Shown here one piece after another: positions 21,649-31,761 of a stretch of 64,000 bases of DNA; position 1 is the stretch's first letter, and the number at the start of each line of letters is the position of its first letter. Source of the DNA: Plectosphaerella cucumerina (lineage: Eukaryota > Ascomycota > Sordariomycetes > Glomerellales > Plectosphaerellaceae); NCBI GenBank assembly GCA_020746995.1, contig JAGPXD010000001.1, forward strand, positions 3,472,001-3,536,000. Direction: 5' to 3'. The notes under the pieces are model-generated. The model saw only the letters and a program-made list of their open reading frames with translations. It made no database searches and had not been told where the DNA came from. Made by a program: the position numbers and the translations under genes.

Positions 21649-23085
21649 TTAATAGCCTCGGAAAATATCCTCGCAGTACTGACCATCGTCTCTTCCACCA
21701 AACGCCGCAAAGTCCCGAGGCTCGTCGCTTCTCATGAAGGGGTCGCTTCCCATGAAGGGGTTGCTTCCCATGAAGGGGTCATTCTGGGGAGGCTGAGGGG
21801 CCTCGGGCGCCTGCGGCTGGTGCTCTTCTTCCTCCGCTGTCTCGGCAGCCTTAGCAGTTTCCTGGCGGGGCAGATCCTTGGCTTGCAGTTCGAGTATGAG
21901 GTCGGTTTGCCACTGGCTGATTGTTTTCTCGCGAGCGAGTTCCTGACGCAGGTGCGCGTTCTCCTGCCTCAGGCGGGCGATCTCGGACTCCTGAGCCGGG
22001 AGGAGGGTGCCGGGTTGGAAGGCGCCGAGCTGCTGGGCCGAAGTCAAGCGGTCGGGCTGCTGCTGAATTGCCACCGGGATCTGGAAGGTGCCGGGGTGAT
22101 TGGCGGCGGAGAAGTTGCGGGAGTTGAACTGCGGAGCTGCCAGGTTGGCACTGCTCTGCAGAGCCGAGGGGACTCGGAAGGCACTGGCCTGTCTGGCCGT
22201 GGGGTTTCCCTGGTAGACCGATCCAGAAGCCTGGCCGTAGGACTGTCCGTAGGTTGCGCGGCCCTGGAGACCCTGGGGGTTGGCGGCGTAGTTGACGAGT
22301 TGCCCGGCGGGAATCGAGGGGTTCGAGTTGGCAGCCGCGCTGGGGGTCTTCAGGGGAGTGTTGCCAGGGGTCTTGGTCCGCTTGTTCTGGGTGTACTCGG
22401 TGTCGAGGTCGTCATCAGCGTCGGGGAGTCGCTTAAGTCCACGACGCGGCCCGGTCGGAGTTCTGAATTGGAAGACAGGCTGTTAAGTGGTCAGCATGGG
22501 GTGGTCAAGTCGCCAGACAAGGGACACTCACAACATCAGGAACGGTCGGGTCAGAAGGGTAGCCGGTGATGATGCGGACTTTGCCTCCATCCCAGATATC
22601 GCACGATCCCTTGAGGAGAGGGATGACATTTCCCGACTCGGCCTCGCTGATGAAGTCCTGTACGTCCTGGCGGTCCTGGTCTTCGAGCTTGCTCTGGTCA
22701 CTGTGTCTCTTTAGTCGCTGAATTCGCCAAAAACAAGAAGATATTGAGGAAGCTTACACGCTCTTGAGAAACTCCAAGGCAGAGGAGGTCTTCTTGGGCT
22801 CCTCGGTCTTCTTGAAGACCTTGTTGATGTTGGGGTTGCTAGATACTTGTCAGTCCAGGCTCATGATGATGTTGAGGACAGGTATACTCACTTGTTAGCA
22901 GGTTCTCTGGCATAATGCTCTCGAATGTACTTCGTGTTGTCCGATTCGTACTTCTTGGGCGCGAAGATGATTTTCATCAGGTTCGTGATTCGTTTCCATT
23001 TGAGCCCGTAGTTGTATCTGAGCTCCAGGCAAACGTCAATCTCCTTGTCGGTGTAGGAGTTCTGCTGCTTCATTTCGGGATCCAT
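21649..23085 (-). CDS. Hypothetical protein with coiled coil and NPF/DPF repeat tail
   Basis: Four exons on the minus strand: 23085-22892, 22838-22758, 22700-22532 and 22479-21649, giving 424 aa. All three introns have GTGAGT or GTAAGC donors. Residues 1-92 are a compact basic N-terminal region (YTDKEIDVCLELRYNYGLKW, then KRITNLMKIIFAPKKY) that might be a small helix-turn-helix; this is only an impression. A segment LKGSCDIWDGGKVRIITGYP follows. Residues 185-300 are Ala/Ser/Gln/Pro-rich, and 312-350 form a coiled coil (EIARLRQENAHLRQELAREK). Near the C-terminus, residues 382-396 read DPFMGSNPFMGSDPF, encoded by an 18-bp tandem repeat. DPF and NPF are docking motifs for adaptin ear and EH domains in endocytic proteins; whether they act so here is unknown. 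I do not recognise the family. Confidence 0.72.
21724..21777. repeat. 18-bp tandem repeat, 3 copies, coding
   Basis: Three head-to-tail copies of an 18-bp unit (GTCGCTTCCCATGAAGGG and one-base variants) inside the 424-aa gene. Each copy adds six residues, FMGS plus (N/D)P. Confidence 0.85.
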
Positions 23086-23368
23086 TGCGGATGAATGGGT
23101 GAGAAGAGGTGGTGCTGGTGTGGGAGAATCTGAGACGGGAGGGAACTGTTTGAGCTTGATGGCTGTGTTGGGAACTGTGTTCTTGAAACTCGGTCGAAGT
23201 GCTGTGAAAGTCGAGGAGACTGGGAGAGGATCTTGGGCGCGGGGGATGGTGTTGGGAGAAGACTTCGAGGTGTGAAGGGTGCAGAGCTGTCGAATTTAAA
23301 GGTGCGGAAGTGCGGACATGCGGACTTGACGCCCAAAACGGGAATGTTTGGTGATTCAGTCCAGAAAA

Positions 23369-23471
23369 ACGAGAAGGAGGCGTGAGTCGCAAGACGGGAA
23401 GGACCTGTGATTCTCGTAGAACGAGAAGGAGGTGTAATTTGGAAAGGGGCAACAAGGAGATGTGATTCTCG
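23369..23471. repeat. Short tandem duplication, unit about 52-55 bp
   Basis: ACGAGAAGGAGG occurs at 23369 and 23421, and TGTGATTCTCG at 23406 and 23461. These are two degenerate copies of a unit of about 52-55 bp. Confidence 0.6.
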
Positions 23472-23603
23472 CAAGGGACAGGGAGGAGGCATGGTCACAG
23501 GAACTAGGGGGGCATAAGTCCTGCAAAGCTCGAAACTATCGTAGACTTCAGGAGTAGACATTAGGGCACAGACCGCCCTCAGAGCCCCAGAGGTGAAGAT
23601 GAG

Positions 23604-24045
23604 GTAGGCAAGACTGCGGATAGCTAAGCGAGTGTTCCCGGGAAAGGTAGGCAAGGCTGTAAACAGCTAAGCGGATACTTCCGGGAACTCCTACTAGGTA
23701 TGTTTTGTGAGAATACCCGTAAGGAGGCTGTCTTTTGTGATTTTAGAGCCTTTGCCTAGGTAGGGAAGGGTAGGGATAGCTAAGCGGATACTTCCGGAAA
23801 GTCTAAAGAAGTATCTTTCGTGAGAATATCCGCCTCTTACTCTAAGAGTAGTATCTTTCGTGGCTCCGGAGGCTTAGGGTAGGTAGGGAAGGCTCCGGAG
23901 AGCTAAGTAGAGACTTCCGGGAAGTCCTACTAGGTATATTCCGTAAAAACCTCGATCTATAACTCTTCGGGGTCTAAATTCTGTGTTTCTGGAGACTTGG
24001 CTAGGTGGCTAAGGCTACGGATAGCTAAGCGGATACTTCCGCCGA
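23604..24045. repeat. Degenerate tandem array, unit about 120 bp, five copies of the core
   Basis: The core AGCTAAGCGGATACTTCCGG recurs at 23622, 23665, 23778, 23901 and 24023 with substitutions. Each copy is preceded by GGTAGG(G/C)AAGG-like sequence. Most are followed by AAGTCCTACTAGGTAT and then TTTCGTGAGAATA. Spacing is 43, 113, 123 and 122 bp. The copies are diverged, so the array is old. No reading frame spans it. Confidence 0.75.
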
Positions 24046-25149
24046 GTGGGCAATGCAAACTTCCCAACTCTAGCCCCCTTTCCCAAACCCGGGCCTTCTC
24101 TATTCCATTCCGTGAAAATATCTACGTACTCTCTTTGTGTATCGTTAGGGGCTTGTAGAGACCTTTGAAAGTCAACAGGTGTATGAATGAATGAGTCACG
24201 GGTGAGGATGTAGGGCTTTTCATCACGCGGATTAAACTGCATTTCTGGACTGGGGAGGCCGACAAGTCCCGGAGGTCCCCCCTTTTCGTGGGCAGGTGAA
24301 TCTTGAATCTATTGCTGTGAACGGGTGACGGATAAGGCGTGCAGAAAGAGCATCTCCAGGAAGATTCAACTTGAAACAGGTGGAGAGGTAAATTGATGTA
24401 CCTTTGAGGATGAAGTGGACTGACTGCGGCTGGGATGTGGCTTTAGACCGGTGAGGTGGACTGTAGGCCCGGGGTTTAGACCAAAGGTGTGGTCGGAGGT
24501 TCCGGCCGGAAAGTGGGGCTGCGGACGGAGGGTGTGCCGGTGTGGCCGGAAGATGGGAGCCGGTGCACGGTGTGATGTGATGTCCGGGACTTGGGATGAG
24601 TAGGGGCGTGGGTCATAGTTTACCGGACAGCTCGAGAGGGAATCAGATCCAGTCAAGTTAATTTAGACGTTTTTACCACAGCCTTTGAACATGTGCCGAT
24701 CTTTTGGCATTTAATCGTGTGCATACATATGCCGGGGGAACATTGGGGAAGACCTCTAGGGCTACTATGTCATGCTTTGACAGGTCTCTGCACAAGAACA
24801 GTCAGTGGCAGTTCCAGGGGCGAGATCCCATTCTGCTGCGTGGAGAAGTGAATGTGAGAAGTGATGATCGAAAGCAGCCGAGGTGGCAGAGTTCGACGAA
24901 GCCTTCTACTTGCTCCTGCAGCAATCACACAATGCCATGACGGAGATCCAGGGGCAAAGAGGACGTCAAAGTCATGACGTTGAATCAAGGTGGTGTGGTC
25001 CGTGCGCTGTTGTCACCCCTTTCTTCCTCGACCACCCACTCCTCGCTCCCCCTTTGCATCTACACCCACATCTACATATCTATCATGCTCGCTCTATCTA
25101 GCTGTATCATCTCCATTTCATGCAATCATTGAGCAAAGACCAACACCGT

Positions 25150-26303
25150 CTACACCACAGGCTCAGCAGGCCGAGCACGGGCAAAGATGCCCCACCAGCA
25201 CTCGACCGTGGCCTCTCCGTCCTGCTCGCCCCAGTCATCCTCCCCGCTGAGAACTCCTTCCTCAATGCAAATCAGGGGGGAATCCTGAGCGGCCATTATT
25301 TCCCTGAAGGAGTCTCGAAGCTTTTGCGCTGTTTCGTCGCGGTGCGGTACCATCACCACGGCCCTTGAGTCGTCATGGTGGGAGAGGTGGTCCGAGAAGG
25401 CGCCCGCCAGCAATGCCGGGTGGACATCATCGTATAGGACATCGGCGGCCAGAACAAGCTATACTGTCTTAGCAGAGAATCAAGTGAAACAGCTGATGTG
25501 GAACATACTTTGAACTGATTAGACTTGCCGAAGAGCTCCTGGTCGACCTCGTCTTCAGAGGAACCGCCCCACGTCAGCACCCCTGAATCCAAAGATCCGC
25601 CAAGCGACTGAATGACATCCCTGTTCACTTCGATATTGTGCTGCAGGTTGGGCATGATCTCAGGAAGATCGCTGAGAATGACGGGAACTTTCCAAAGCGC
25701 CGCCGCCGCGAGCCCCAGGAGTCCGGTACCGGAGCCGAGCTCGAGGACTGTAGGCCGGGGCTCACCCAAAGACTCGTCAAAGAGGCGGAATAGCGAGGTT
25801 GGGCTGAGCCGGGGCAGATACTGGGCGAGGACGTACGAAGATCCCCACGTCTTGAGGCCGACGGCGTCTCCGATCAGTGGCGGCTCGCGGATGATGAGCT
25901 CAAACGTCGGTGAGAGGTCGTCTTCTCGAAAGGGCCAGCGCCGGGTGATCTCTCCCATCGCTATGTACCATTGTCAGGGACGGCCCGGGCAAGAGCTGAA
26001 ACGAAGACACTTACCAGCCCGCCCACATCTCTCCGATAGCCTCCGACTTGCCTCAGACCAGATGGCGTCCTTCTCATCATCGTCCTCGATCCACGCCAGG
26101 CTGCTCTTGACGATCGAGGAGAGGTACGTCACGACCTCGCGGCGGAAGTATGCCGTGGCCTCCTGCTCGTGCACGATGTCCGAGAGGCGACGCTTGTGAC
26201 CCCAGATGGGTGGCTTCACCTCCAAAAGCCGGAGTGTGGCGAGCACCTCGTCGCTGGATGGCTTCTGCCACATCTGAGGGAAATCTCTCGGCTCAAGGGC
26301 CAT
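25150..26303 (-). CDS. Family-16 (METTL21-like) protein methyltransferase
   Basis: Three exons on the minus strand: 26303-26015, 25960-25509 and 25458-25150, giving 349 aa. SAM motif I is VLELGSGTGLLGLAAA at about 168-183. The next motif ILSDLPEIMPNLQHNIEVN and the post-motif LVLAADVLYDD are the hallmarks of Methyltransf_16, whose characterised members methylate lysines on translation factors and chaperones. The residues before motif I (LKTWGSSYVLAQYL) are also typical. The start MALEPRDFP is preferred; an in-frame ATG at 26390 would add a hydrophobic 29-residue leader unusual for this cytosolic family. The target protein cannot be told. It is divergent from the coiled-coil gene at 27153. Confidence 0.87.
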
Positions 26304-27152
26304 GGCTGCGGGTGCCTCTAGGCCGAGGGTTTGTGACGAGGAAGTGACAAAGAGAAGGGAAAAGACGGGAAAGTAGACGACTGATCTCACGGCGAACGCA
26401 TGGTCTTATGGTTGTCCGGGTCAGGGGCTTGAAGCCTGGGTGGCAGTGACAGCACGCGGGGAGTATGGGGAAAATTTTGGCGGTCTGGAACAGTGTGGTC
26501 CCTGCCGCGGAAAGATTGGTGATAAAGGCACGCCTTCTGCTGTCAGGGGTATGGCCAGGGTCCAAGCCACATGAGCCACAGAACTGGCAGCACGAGCCAC
26601 CAATTCAGAGCACCGCCACAGTCGCGCGGTGCCGCATGGTTTCGACGCGGTTAGATTGCCAGACCTCCTTGCCGCGTCTACCGATCTGTCGTTTCCACCT
26701 TGGCCTGCTATACCGAACCGAATCTCGGATGCATCTCACGACTAAACGAACAAAATATTGATTTCCTCTCACGGATTAGTGATTCCCTCATCACGAAGTT
26801 GGGTCGCGCAATCTATTCGTCAAAACCAAGGCGCGTCGCCCTCTCAAGTCGGCTTCCAGGTGTTGTGCAGGTATGAGACTTGGACAAATAGGCTAAAGGA
26901 AGAAGCTGAGTCCAGACAGGTATCCTAGTGTGAACACCACCACAAGAGGCCAGAAGAATAGGCGTGACTAGACTTCAAGTCGCACCCTCTCTTTCGGCTC
27001 TTCTCACTCGGCGCTCGCTTGGCGGGACATGTGACCCCTCCCACGTGCTCAGGACAACTACGACCTCGGGTTGGTGTCTCCTTCATTCCCTGAGCGACCA
27101 TGCCCATCTTATACTGCCTTTTACAGAGAAATCCGCTGTTACTGCATGCACC
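26304..27152. other. Intergenic divergent region
   Basis: 849 bp between the methyltransferase and the first coiled-coil paralog. No gene or clear motif recognised. Confidence 0.4.
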
Positions 27153-28415
27153 ATGGCCTCAAACGACATGGCCCGATCGCTCCCGAGATCTCCACGCCCC
27201 AGCTGTTCTGGGAAGGTCAGGGACGAGCTGAGGGGGTTTTTTGCGGGACAAGACGCTGAGCTACGTACGCACCTCGATGAGCTAAAAAGGAAACTCGAAA
27301 GACAAGGCTTTATGAGGGACCGCGTTCGGCATTCCGAACGTCAAATCCGGTTTCTCGAACTGGAGAATGTTGAGCTACAAGGTCAGCTCAACGACCTCCA
27401 AAAGCACATTGCCTCGACGGCTCGGAAGATAGCCGAACACAACAGTATCATCAAGGATTGGAACGAAGAGGCTGCGATTCTCTGGACCGAAATGGACCGG
27501 AAATTGCATGCACATATGGACAAGTCGAAGGAAGTAATGGGCGAGGTAGCGAACTTGGTGCAGGTGAGCACCTCGGCCACACAGAACTTCCGTTGACCGG
27601 TTTCACTAACGAGGAACAAGCTCGCGTGCGACCAAACTCCAGAGCCCACGGCAGACACAGCTCGTACCAAGAAAAGGGTACGCGAGGAGGAACCCGCCCA
27701 ACAGAGCGGCCGCATACCACCGGAGCCTGAGGCAGATGACGCTCGGCCAGCGAAACGGTTGCTCGAGGGAGAAGGCGCCCACCAGAACAGCCGTCCGCAG
27801 CCAACCCCGCCAAGAGGCACCACCAGACCCTTCGAACACTTACAACCTCCGGTCTTCTCGGGAGGACCGAGCACCCCGAATCAGCTACCGCCAACAGATA
27901 CCACCGGGCCAAGCACCCAAAGTCTGGCCCCAGGGCCGAGCAGTCGAAACAGCAACGGTCGGCGGACCATAACAACAGAAGAATTCGCAAAAGCCAAAAG
28001 AACAATCTTCTTCGAGGACGTCTTCAGGGGTGGAGAACCCAGGCACGAGATTGTCAACTATCCCCCCAACAGTAGCCGATTCTTCATCTTGGAGTGCGCC
28101 GAGCACCGCATCCAGTTCGGCTCCTCGGCGCTGGCGGGGGCTACGGAGCATGTCTGTAGCGTGGCACACGGCCAGACGGACGCCAGTCCTTTCGACGTGC
28201 TGGTCGCCTTTGGCAAGGTCGTCTGGCACTGCAACGCTCAGAAGGCCGAAGTCAACAATAGGATTTGTGCGGAGCATGAGGCGCGAGCTCTTCAGGAGGT
28301 GAATCGAAGCTCGGCGCGCGAAGAGACTGGCTCATCAAGATCATCTTCCCGGCTCGAGCAGGCCGAGATGAAGGACGAAGCTTCCGATGTCTCGATTAAG
28401 AGGGAGGCGCTGTAG
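27153..28415 (+). CDS. Coiled-coil protein with C-terminal C-x2-H/H/H domain, paralog 1
   Basis: Two exons: 27153-27563 and 27621-28415, giving 401 aa. The 57-nt intron (GTGAGC donor, CACTAAC branch point, AAG acceptor) contains an in-frame stop, so it must be spliced. Residues about 25-125 are a long coiled coil (RTHLDELKRKLERQG, ELENVELQGQLNDLQKHIA). A disordered Pro/Ser/Thr middle follows. The C-terminal domain at about 265-361 holds FFILECAEHRIQFG and a C-x2-H-x14-H-x5-H pattern (Cys296, His299, His314, His320), then FGKVVWHCNAQKAEVNNR. The same domain is in the next gene. I have seen similar sequence in many unnamed fungal proteins but know no function. A zinc site is possible but inferred only from the spacing. 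Confidence 0.75.
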
Positions 28416-28857
28416 AACATCGTCAGGGTCTGGCTGGCGATGCACGAAGGGGAAGTCTTTGTATAATGTGAATAGGGGCGTTTGTCTGGAGTTAGCAGAA
28501 ACCTGGCATGAGCTGCCAGTAATGTGTTCTCGTTTTGGGGTCTTCGAGCGCGGCCTGCGTGCCTGGATTGGTATTTTTAACCCTGAGGAACCAGGAAACC
28601 AGACAACTTCTGGCCTTAAGCAGCGGGCATTGTCATTGATCATCTCTACCTGAGGCGAAAGGATAGGCAAAGTAGCGTGCTAGATCTTCCCAGTTCTTCC
28701 CAGGCAACTTTCCCTTTCCACCCATCCACGCCGCAACCCATTTGCATCGCGACCTGCCCAAGCAAGGCTCTTCTCGACGTCATTTTTGACCTACAGTCGC
28801 ACTCCTTCAGGTGTTCTCAACCACTTCTCATCTGGTACCCGAGGCACTCTCTCCGCC
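28416..28857. other. Intergenic between tandem paralogs
   Basis: 442 bp between the two related coiled-coil genes, same orientation. No obvious duplicated sequence outside the coding regions. Confidence 0.4.
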
Positions 28858-29802
28858 ATGGGCGACGGCAACCAGAGCGATGTCCCAGTCGACATCGACG
28901 AGTGGCTGCGCAAGATCCCAAGCATGAAAAAGGCTGTCGAGGAGGACGTGGCTGCCACTCAACAGAGTGTCGAGGACAAGGTGCGCGAGTTACGGGAGAA
29001 AATCAATCGCCGCGACTCTGAGATCGAGATCGAGAGTCTTCGACTCCGAGGTGCCATAGCCACAACCGAAACCCTGAAACGTCAGCTTCGGGAGAATGAA
29101 GACAGAGTCGATGCAATCACTTCGAAGAAGGAGAGGCTCAGGGCCCGAAACAAACACGACGAGGCCAAAATCAAGAAGATCAAGGAGTCTCACAAGGACG
29201 CAGAGAACCGGCTGCGAAGAGTCGAGGAGGGCATCAATGTGAGTACCGGACAAGAAGTCAACACACTTCTGCCATGGTCACTGACGCCGGCCAAGTCTCT
29301 GGGCACCATGTTGCCCAAGCCCGCGGCAGAAGCTCGAGGAGAAATCAAACGCCCGGAAATTGACTCTTCGTCCGACGAACTTCTAAGCCCGCGAAAGCGG
29401 CAGCGAACCGGCCCACCTCCCGTCACTGATCCCTTGGGACCTCGCGACACAACAACCTGGAAAGAAGTGTACGATGGCGGCAAGACCATGCAAGAGATCA
29501 TCAAGTGCCCGAAGACCGGCCAGTACTTCATTCTCGCATGTTCCACGCACGGCATCAAGTTCGGCACCTCGGCAATTCGAAAGGCTACCGCCCATGCTCG
29601 CTGCAAGGACCACGACCTCAAGTTGACGCAGCAGGAGGTTATCGATATATTCGGGGTGCTGGTTCTTGACTGCCGACAGTGGCACTTCGGGAGGAACAAT
29701 GGAGCATGCCGCACGAACCATGCAAAGGCCAGAGATCAAGCTAGAAAGGAGCGGCCCGGTCAGGTGGTTGGAAGAAAGACTGGGGTTTCTCTTCCTTGGT
29801 GA
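28858..29802 (+). CDS. Coiled-coil protein with C-terminal C-x2-H/H/H domain, paralog 2
   Basis: An open frame of 314 codons with the same plan as its upstream neighbour. It has an N-terminal coiled coil (about 20-125, VEDKVRELREKINRRDSEIE) and a disordered basic middle with a nuclear-type SPRKRQR. A C-terminal domain at about 200-290 has YFILACSTHGIKFG and the same C-x2-H-x14-H-x5-H spacing (Cys228, His231, His246, His252). The sequence at 29239-29295 starts GTGAGT, ends GCCAAG, is 57 nt long, has no stop and lies where the neighbour has its 57-nt intron. Splicing it gives 295 aa. The start is ATG 28858 (GCCATGGGC context); the in-frame ATG at 28786 is less likely. Confidence 0.75.
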   Translation: MGDGNQSDVPVDIDEWLRKIPSMKKAVEEDVAATQQSVEDKVRELREKINRRDSEIEIESLRLRGAIATTETLKRQLRENEDRVDAITSKKERLRARNKHDEAKIKKIKESHKDAENRLRRVEEGINVSTGQEVNTLLPWSLTPAKSLGTMLPKPAAEARGEIKRPEIDSSSDELLSPRKRQRTGPPPVTDPLGPRDTTTWKEVYDGGKTMQEIIKCPKTGQYFILACSTHGIKFGTSAIRKATAHARCKDHDLKLTQQEVIDIFGVLVLDCRQWHFGRNNGACRTNHAKARDQARKERPGQVVGRKTGVSLPW

Positions 29803-29935
29803 AACTGAAGGGAAATTGTCGAGAGAGTACTCGGGAACGAGGTTGGAGGCATCGTCGTTTGGTTGCTCTACTTGCTGTCATAGCTTCGCTCCTGAGCTAG
29901 ATTACATCAACTTGCAATACATCAAGAGCTACTCC

Positions 29936-31761
29936 CTACCAATGCACCACTTTCGTCTCCCCAGTCTCCCCCCTCATCATCTCGTTCCACGTCCTATTGC
30001 TCATGACGGCCGAACGCTCTCCCACAAAGGTAAGCGGGGCGTTGAACGCCCTGTCGAGCGGCGGCACCTCCTCGTCCTCCCTATCCTCGTTGCTACCGTC
30101 TGCCTCGCCCCTCGCCCGCCTCAGAAGCTCCTGCTCACGGTCGAGCAGCACCTCGTGAACACGCGCCTGCATGATACTGTCGAGGAGGCCGTTGCGCTGG
30201 GGATAATCGCGCATGAGGGCGACGCCGCGCCGACGGAGGGCCTGCGTTGATCCGATGTGAGCCACCATTGACAGTGACTTGAGGACGAGGGGGCGGGGCC
30301 GCGGCAGGCCGCCATCGGGCGGGTCGTCCTTGCGCCGGATGATCGTCTCAGCGAGATCGAGGATGGCGGCGAAGTGGCCCTCGCGACGCTGCTCTCGCTG
30401 CGCCGGGTCGGGGACAATGGGGTCGTTTTGGAAGAGGAGGCGAAGGATAATCATGGTGAGCGCGAGGTTGAGCATTTGCAGCGGCGGGGCGCTTGACCAA
30501 GAGCTAGACAGGGACCGGGCACGTTCATAGTCGCGGACCAGCTTTGTGAGCTCGCGGAATGTGGCGAGGAAGGGCCGTTCGCTGATGTCTAGGAGATTGG
30601 CGGTCTCGGGATCGTCGGTCGTTTTGACCCGATGCACGAGGTGACTGTTCTGCTGAGAGTGGTAGACCATGCCGTTGGTGAGCGATTCTGCTGCCTTATT
30701 TGCTCTGACGAGGTGCTCGTCCCATGTCGCCTGCGGTGTGTCTATCAGTTCCGCATCAGAATGCCATGTGGGGGCCTGATAATATCGCCATGTATTGAAA
30801 ACCTCGCTGGCGAGGAGGATGTCAGCATCCTCGAATAGACCACCCTTCTCGATGGCGGCGGCTTGGACCTCGAGATATGCGATGATGCCGTCCGCTGTGG
30901 TGAGGGAGATGGGCAGCTCTGGAACCGCGGCGCCGATGGGCGCGGGGTCCGTGGTGGGACTGAAACGGCCCTCGGGGCGAGTCTTTTGGGTCATGTTGTA
31001 CGATAGCTCGGCCAGCAGCTTGCGAGAGGATTCGAGGTGGATCATGGCTTCGGCGTGCCGGCCCTGGAGGGTGCTGATGTGGGTGAAGAGAATGCCGGCC
31101 GACAGGGCTCGGGAGCGATCATTGTGGCGGGCCGAGGGTTGCACAAGGCATTGGATAGACTGGTTGAACTGGGCGAGTACAAGGCGTTCCAGGGCGGCGG
31201 CCGAGGTACTGGAGTCTGCGGCGCGGCTGAAGAGCTCATAGGCGGCGCCGAGGCTCACGATGGCGTGCCATATCGCGGGGTCGGCGTGGCTCAAGCGCGG
31301 GATTTCGTGCAGCCAAAAGTCGAAGTCGAAGATGCCAGCCAGCGAGGGCGAAGCGACATCGAGAAAGAAGCGATAGCTCCTGATTTCGCTCTGGTCCCGT
31401 CGCGGCAGCAGCAGTCGGGGCCCAAGAAGGGCGGTAGCTGAGGGCTTTGCCACTGGGGAGGTTCTGGGGGGGACAACTTCGTAACCATCGCACACACGGC
31501 CCGACGAGAGGCAGCGGCGACACTGCGGCTTGAGTTCGTCGCACTTGACCCTCCGGATCCTGAAGGAGACCATGAGGGTTAGTCCATCGAGTGTCTGGGG
31601 AACGCCTCATCTTGGCACTCCTTTCCTGTTCCGCGGGTTCGGACTTACTTGCAGGTCCGGCAGCCCGTCCTGACCTTGCGAAAGCCCGGGCGCTTCAAGT
31701 TGACCCTGACACCACCGGTGCTGCTGCCGCCGCTGCTCAGTCCGTCGTCCTCGAGGGGCAT
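29936..31761 (-). CDS. Zn2Cys6 (fungal-type) transcription factor
   Basis: Two exons on the minus strand: 31761-31649 and 31559-29936, giving 578 aa. Splicing joins GCRTCK to IRRVKCDELKPQ and completes the binuclear cluster: Cys34, 37, 44, 51, 54 and 61 with spacing C-x2-C-x6-C-x6-C-x2-C-x6-C. The linker after it is short and Pro-rich. The rest is the helical middle-homology region of the Fungal_trans_2 type (AIWHAIVSLGAAYELFSRAA, then GRHAEAMIHLESSRKLLAEL). The intron splits the zinc cluster, a common position in this family. There is no neighbouring metabolic cluster to suggest its targets. Its 3' end faces the coiled-coil paralog 2, with 133 bp between the stop codons. Confidence 0.9.

Larger units (their letters stand above)
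23086..25149. other. Gene-poor, repeat-bearing stretch
   Basis: 2 kb upstream of the 424-aa gene and downstream of the methyltransferase gene. It contains two local repeat arrays, listed separately. Open frames here (for example minus-strand 23070-23654 and 24366-24656) overlap the repeats, are Pro/Ser-rich without domains and are not called. Confidence 0.5.

Noticed and set aside
23070..23654. 194-codon minus-strand frame
   Set aside because: Runs through the short tandem duplication; its Pro/Ser/Thr-rich product reflects repeated sequence.
26301..26390. Upstream ATG of the methyltransferase giving a hydrophobic leader
   Set aside because: Would resemble a signal peptide on a cytosolic protein family; the downstream MALEPRDFP start is more likely.
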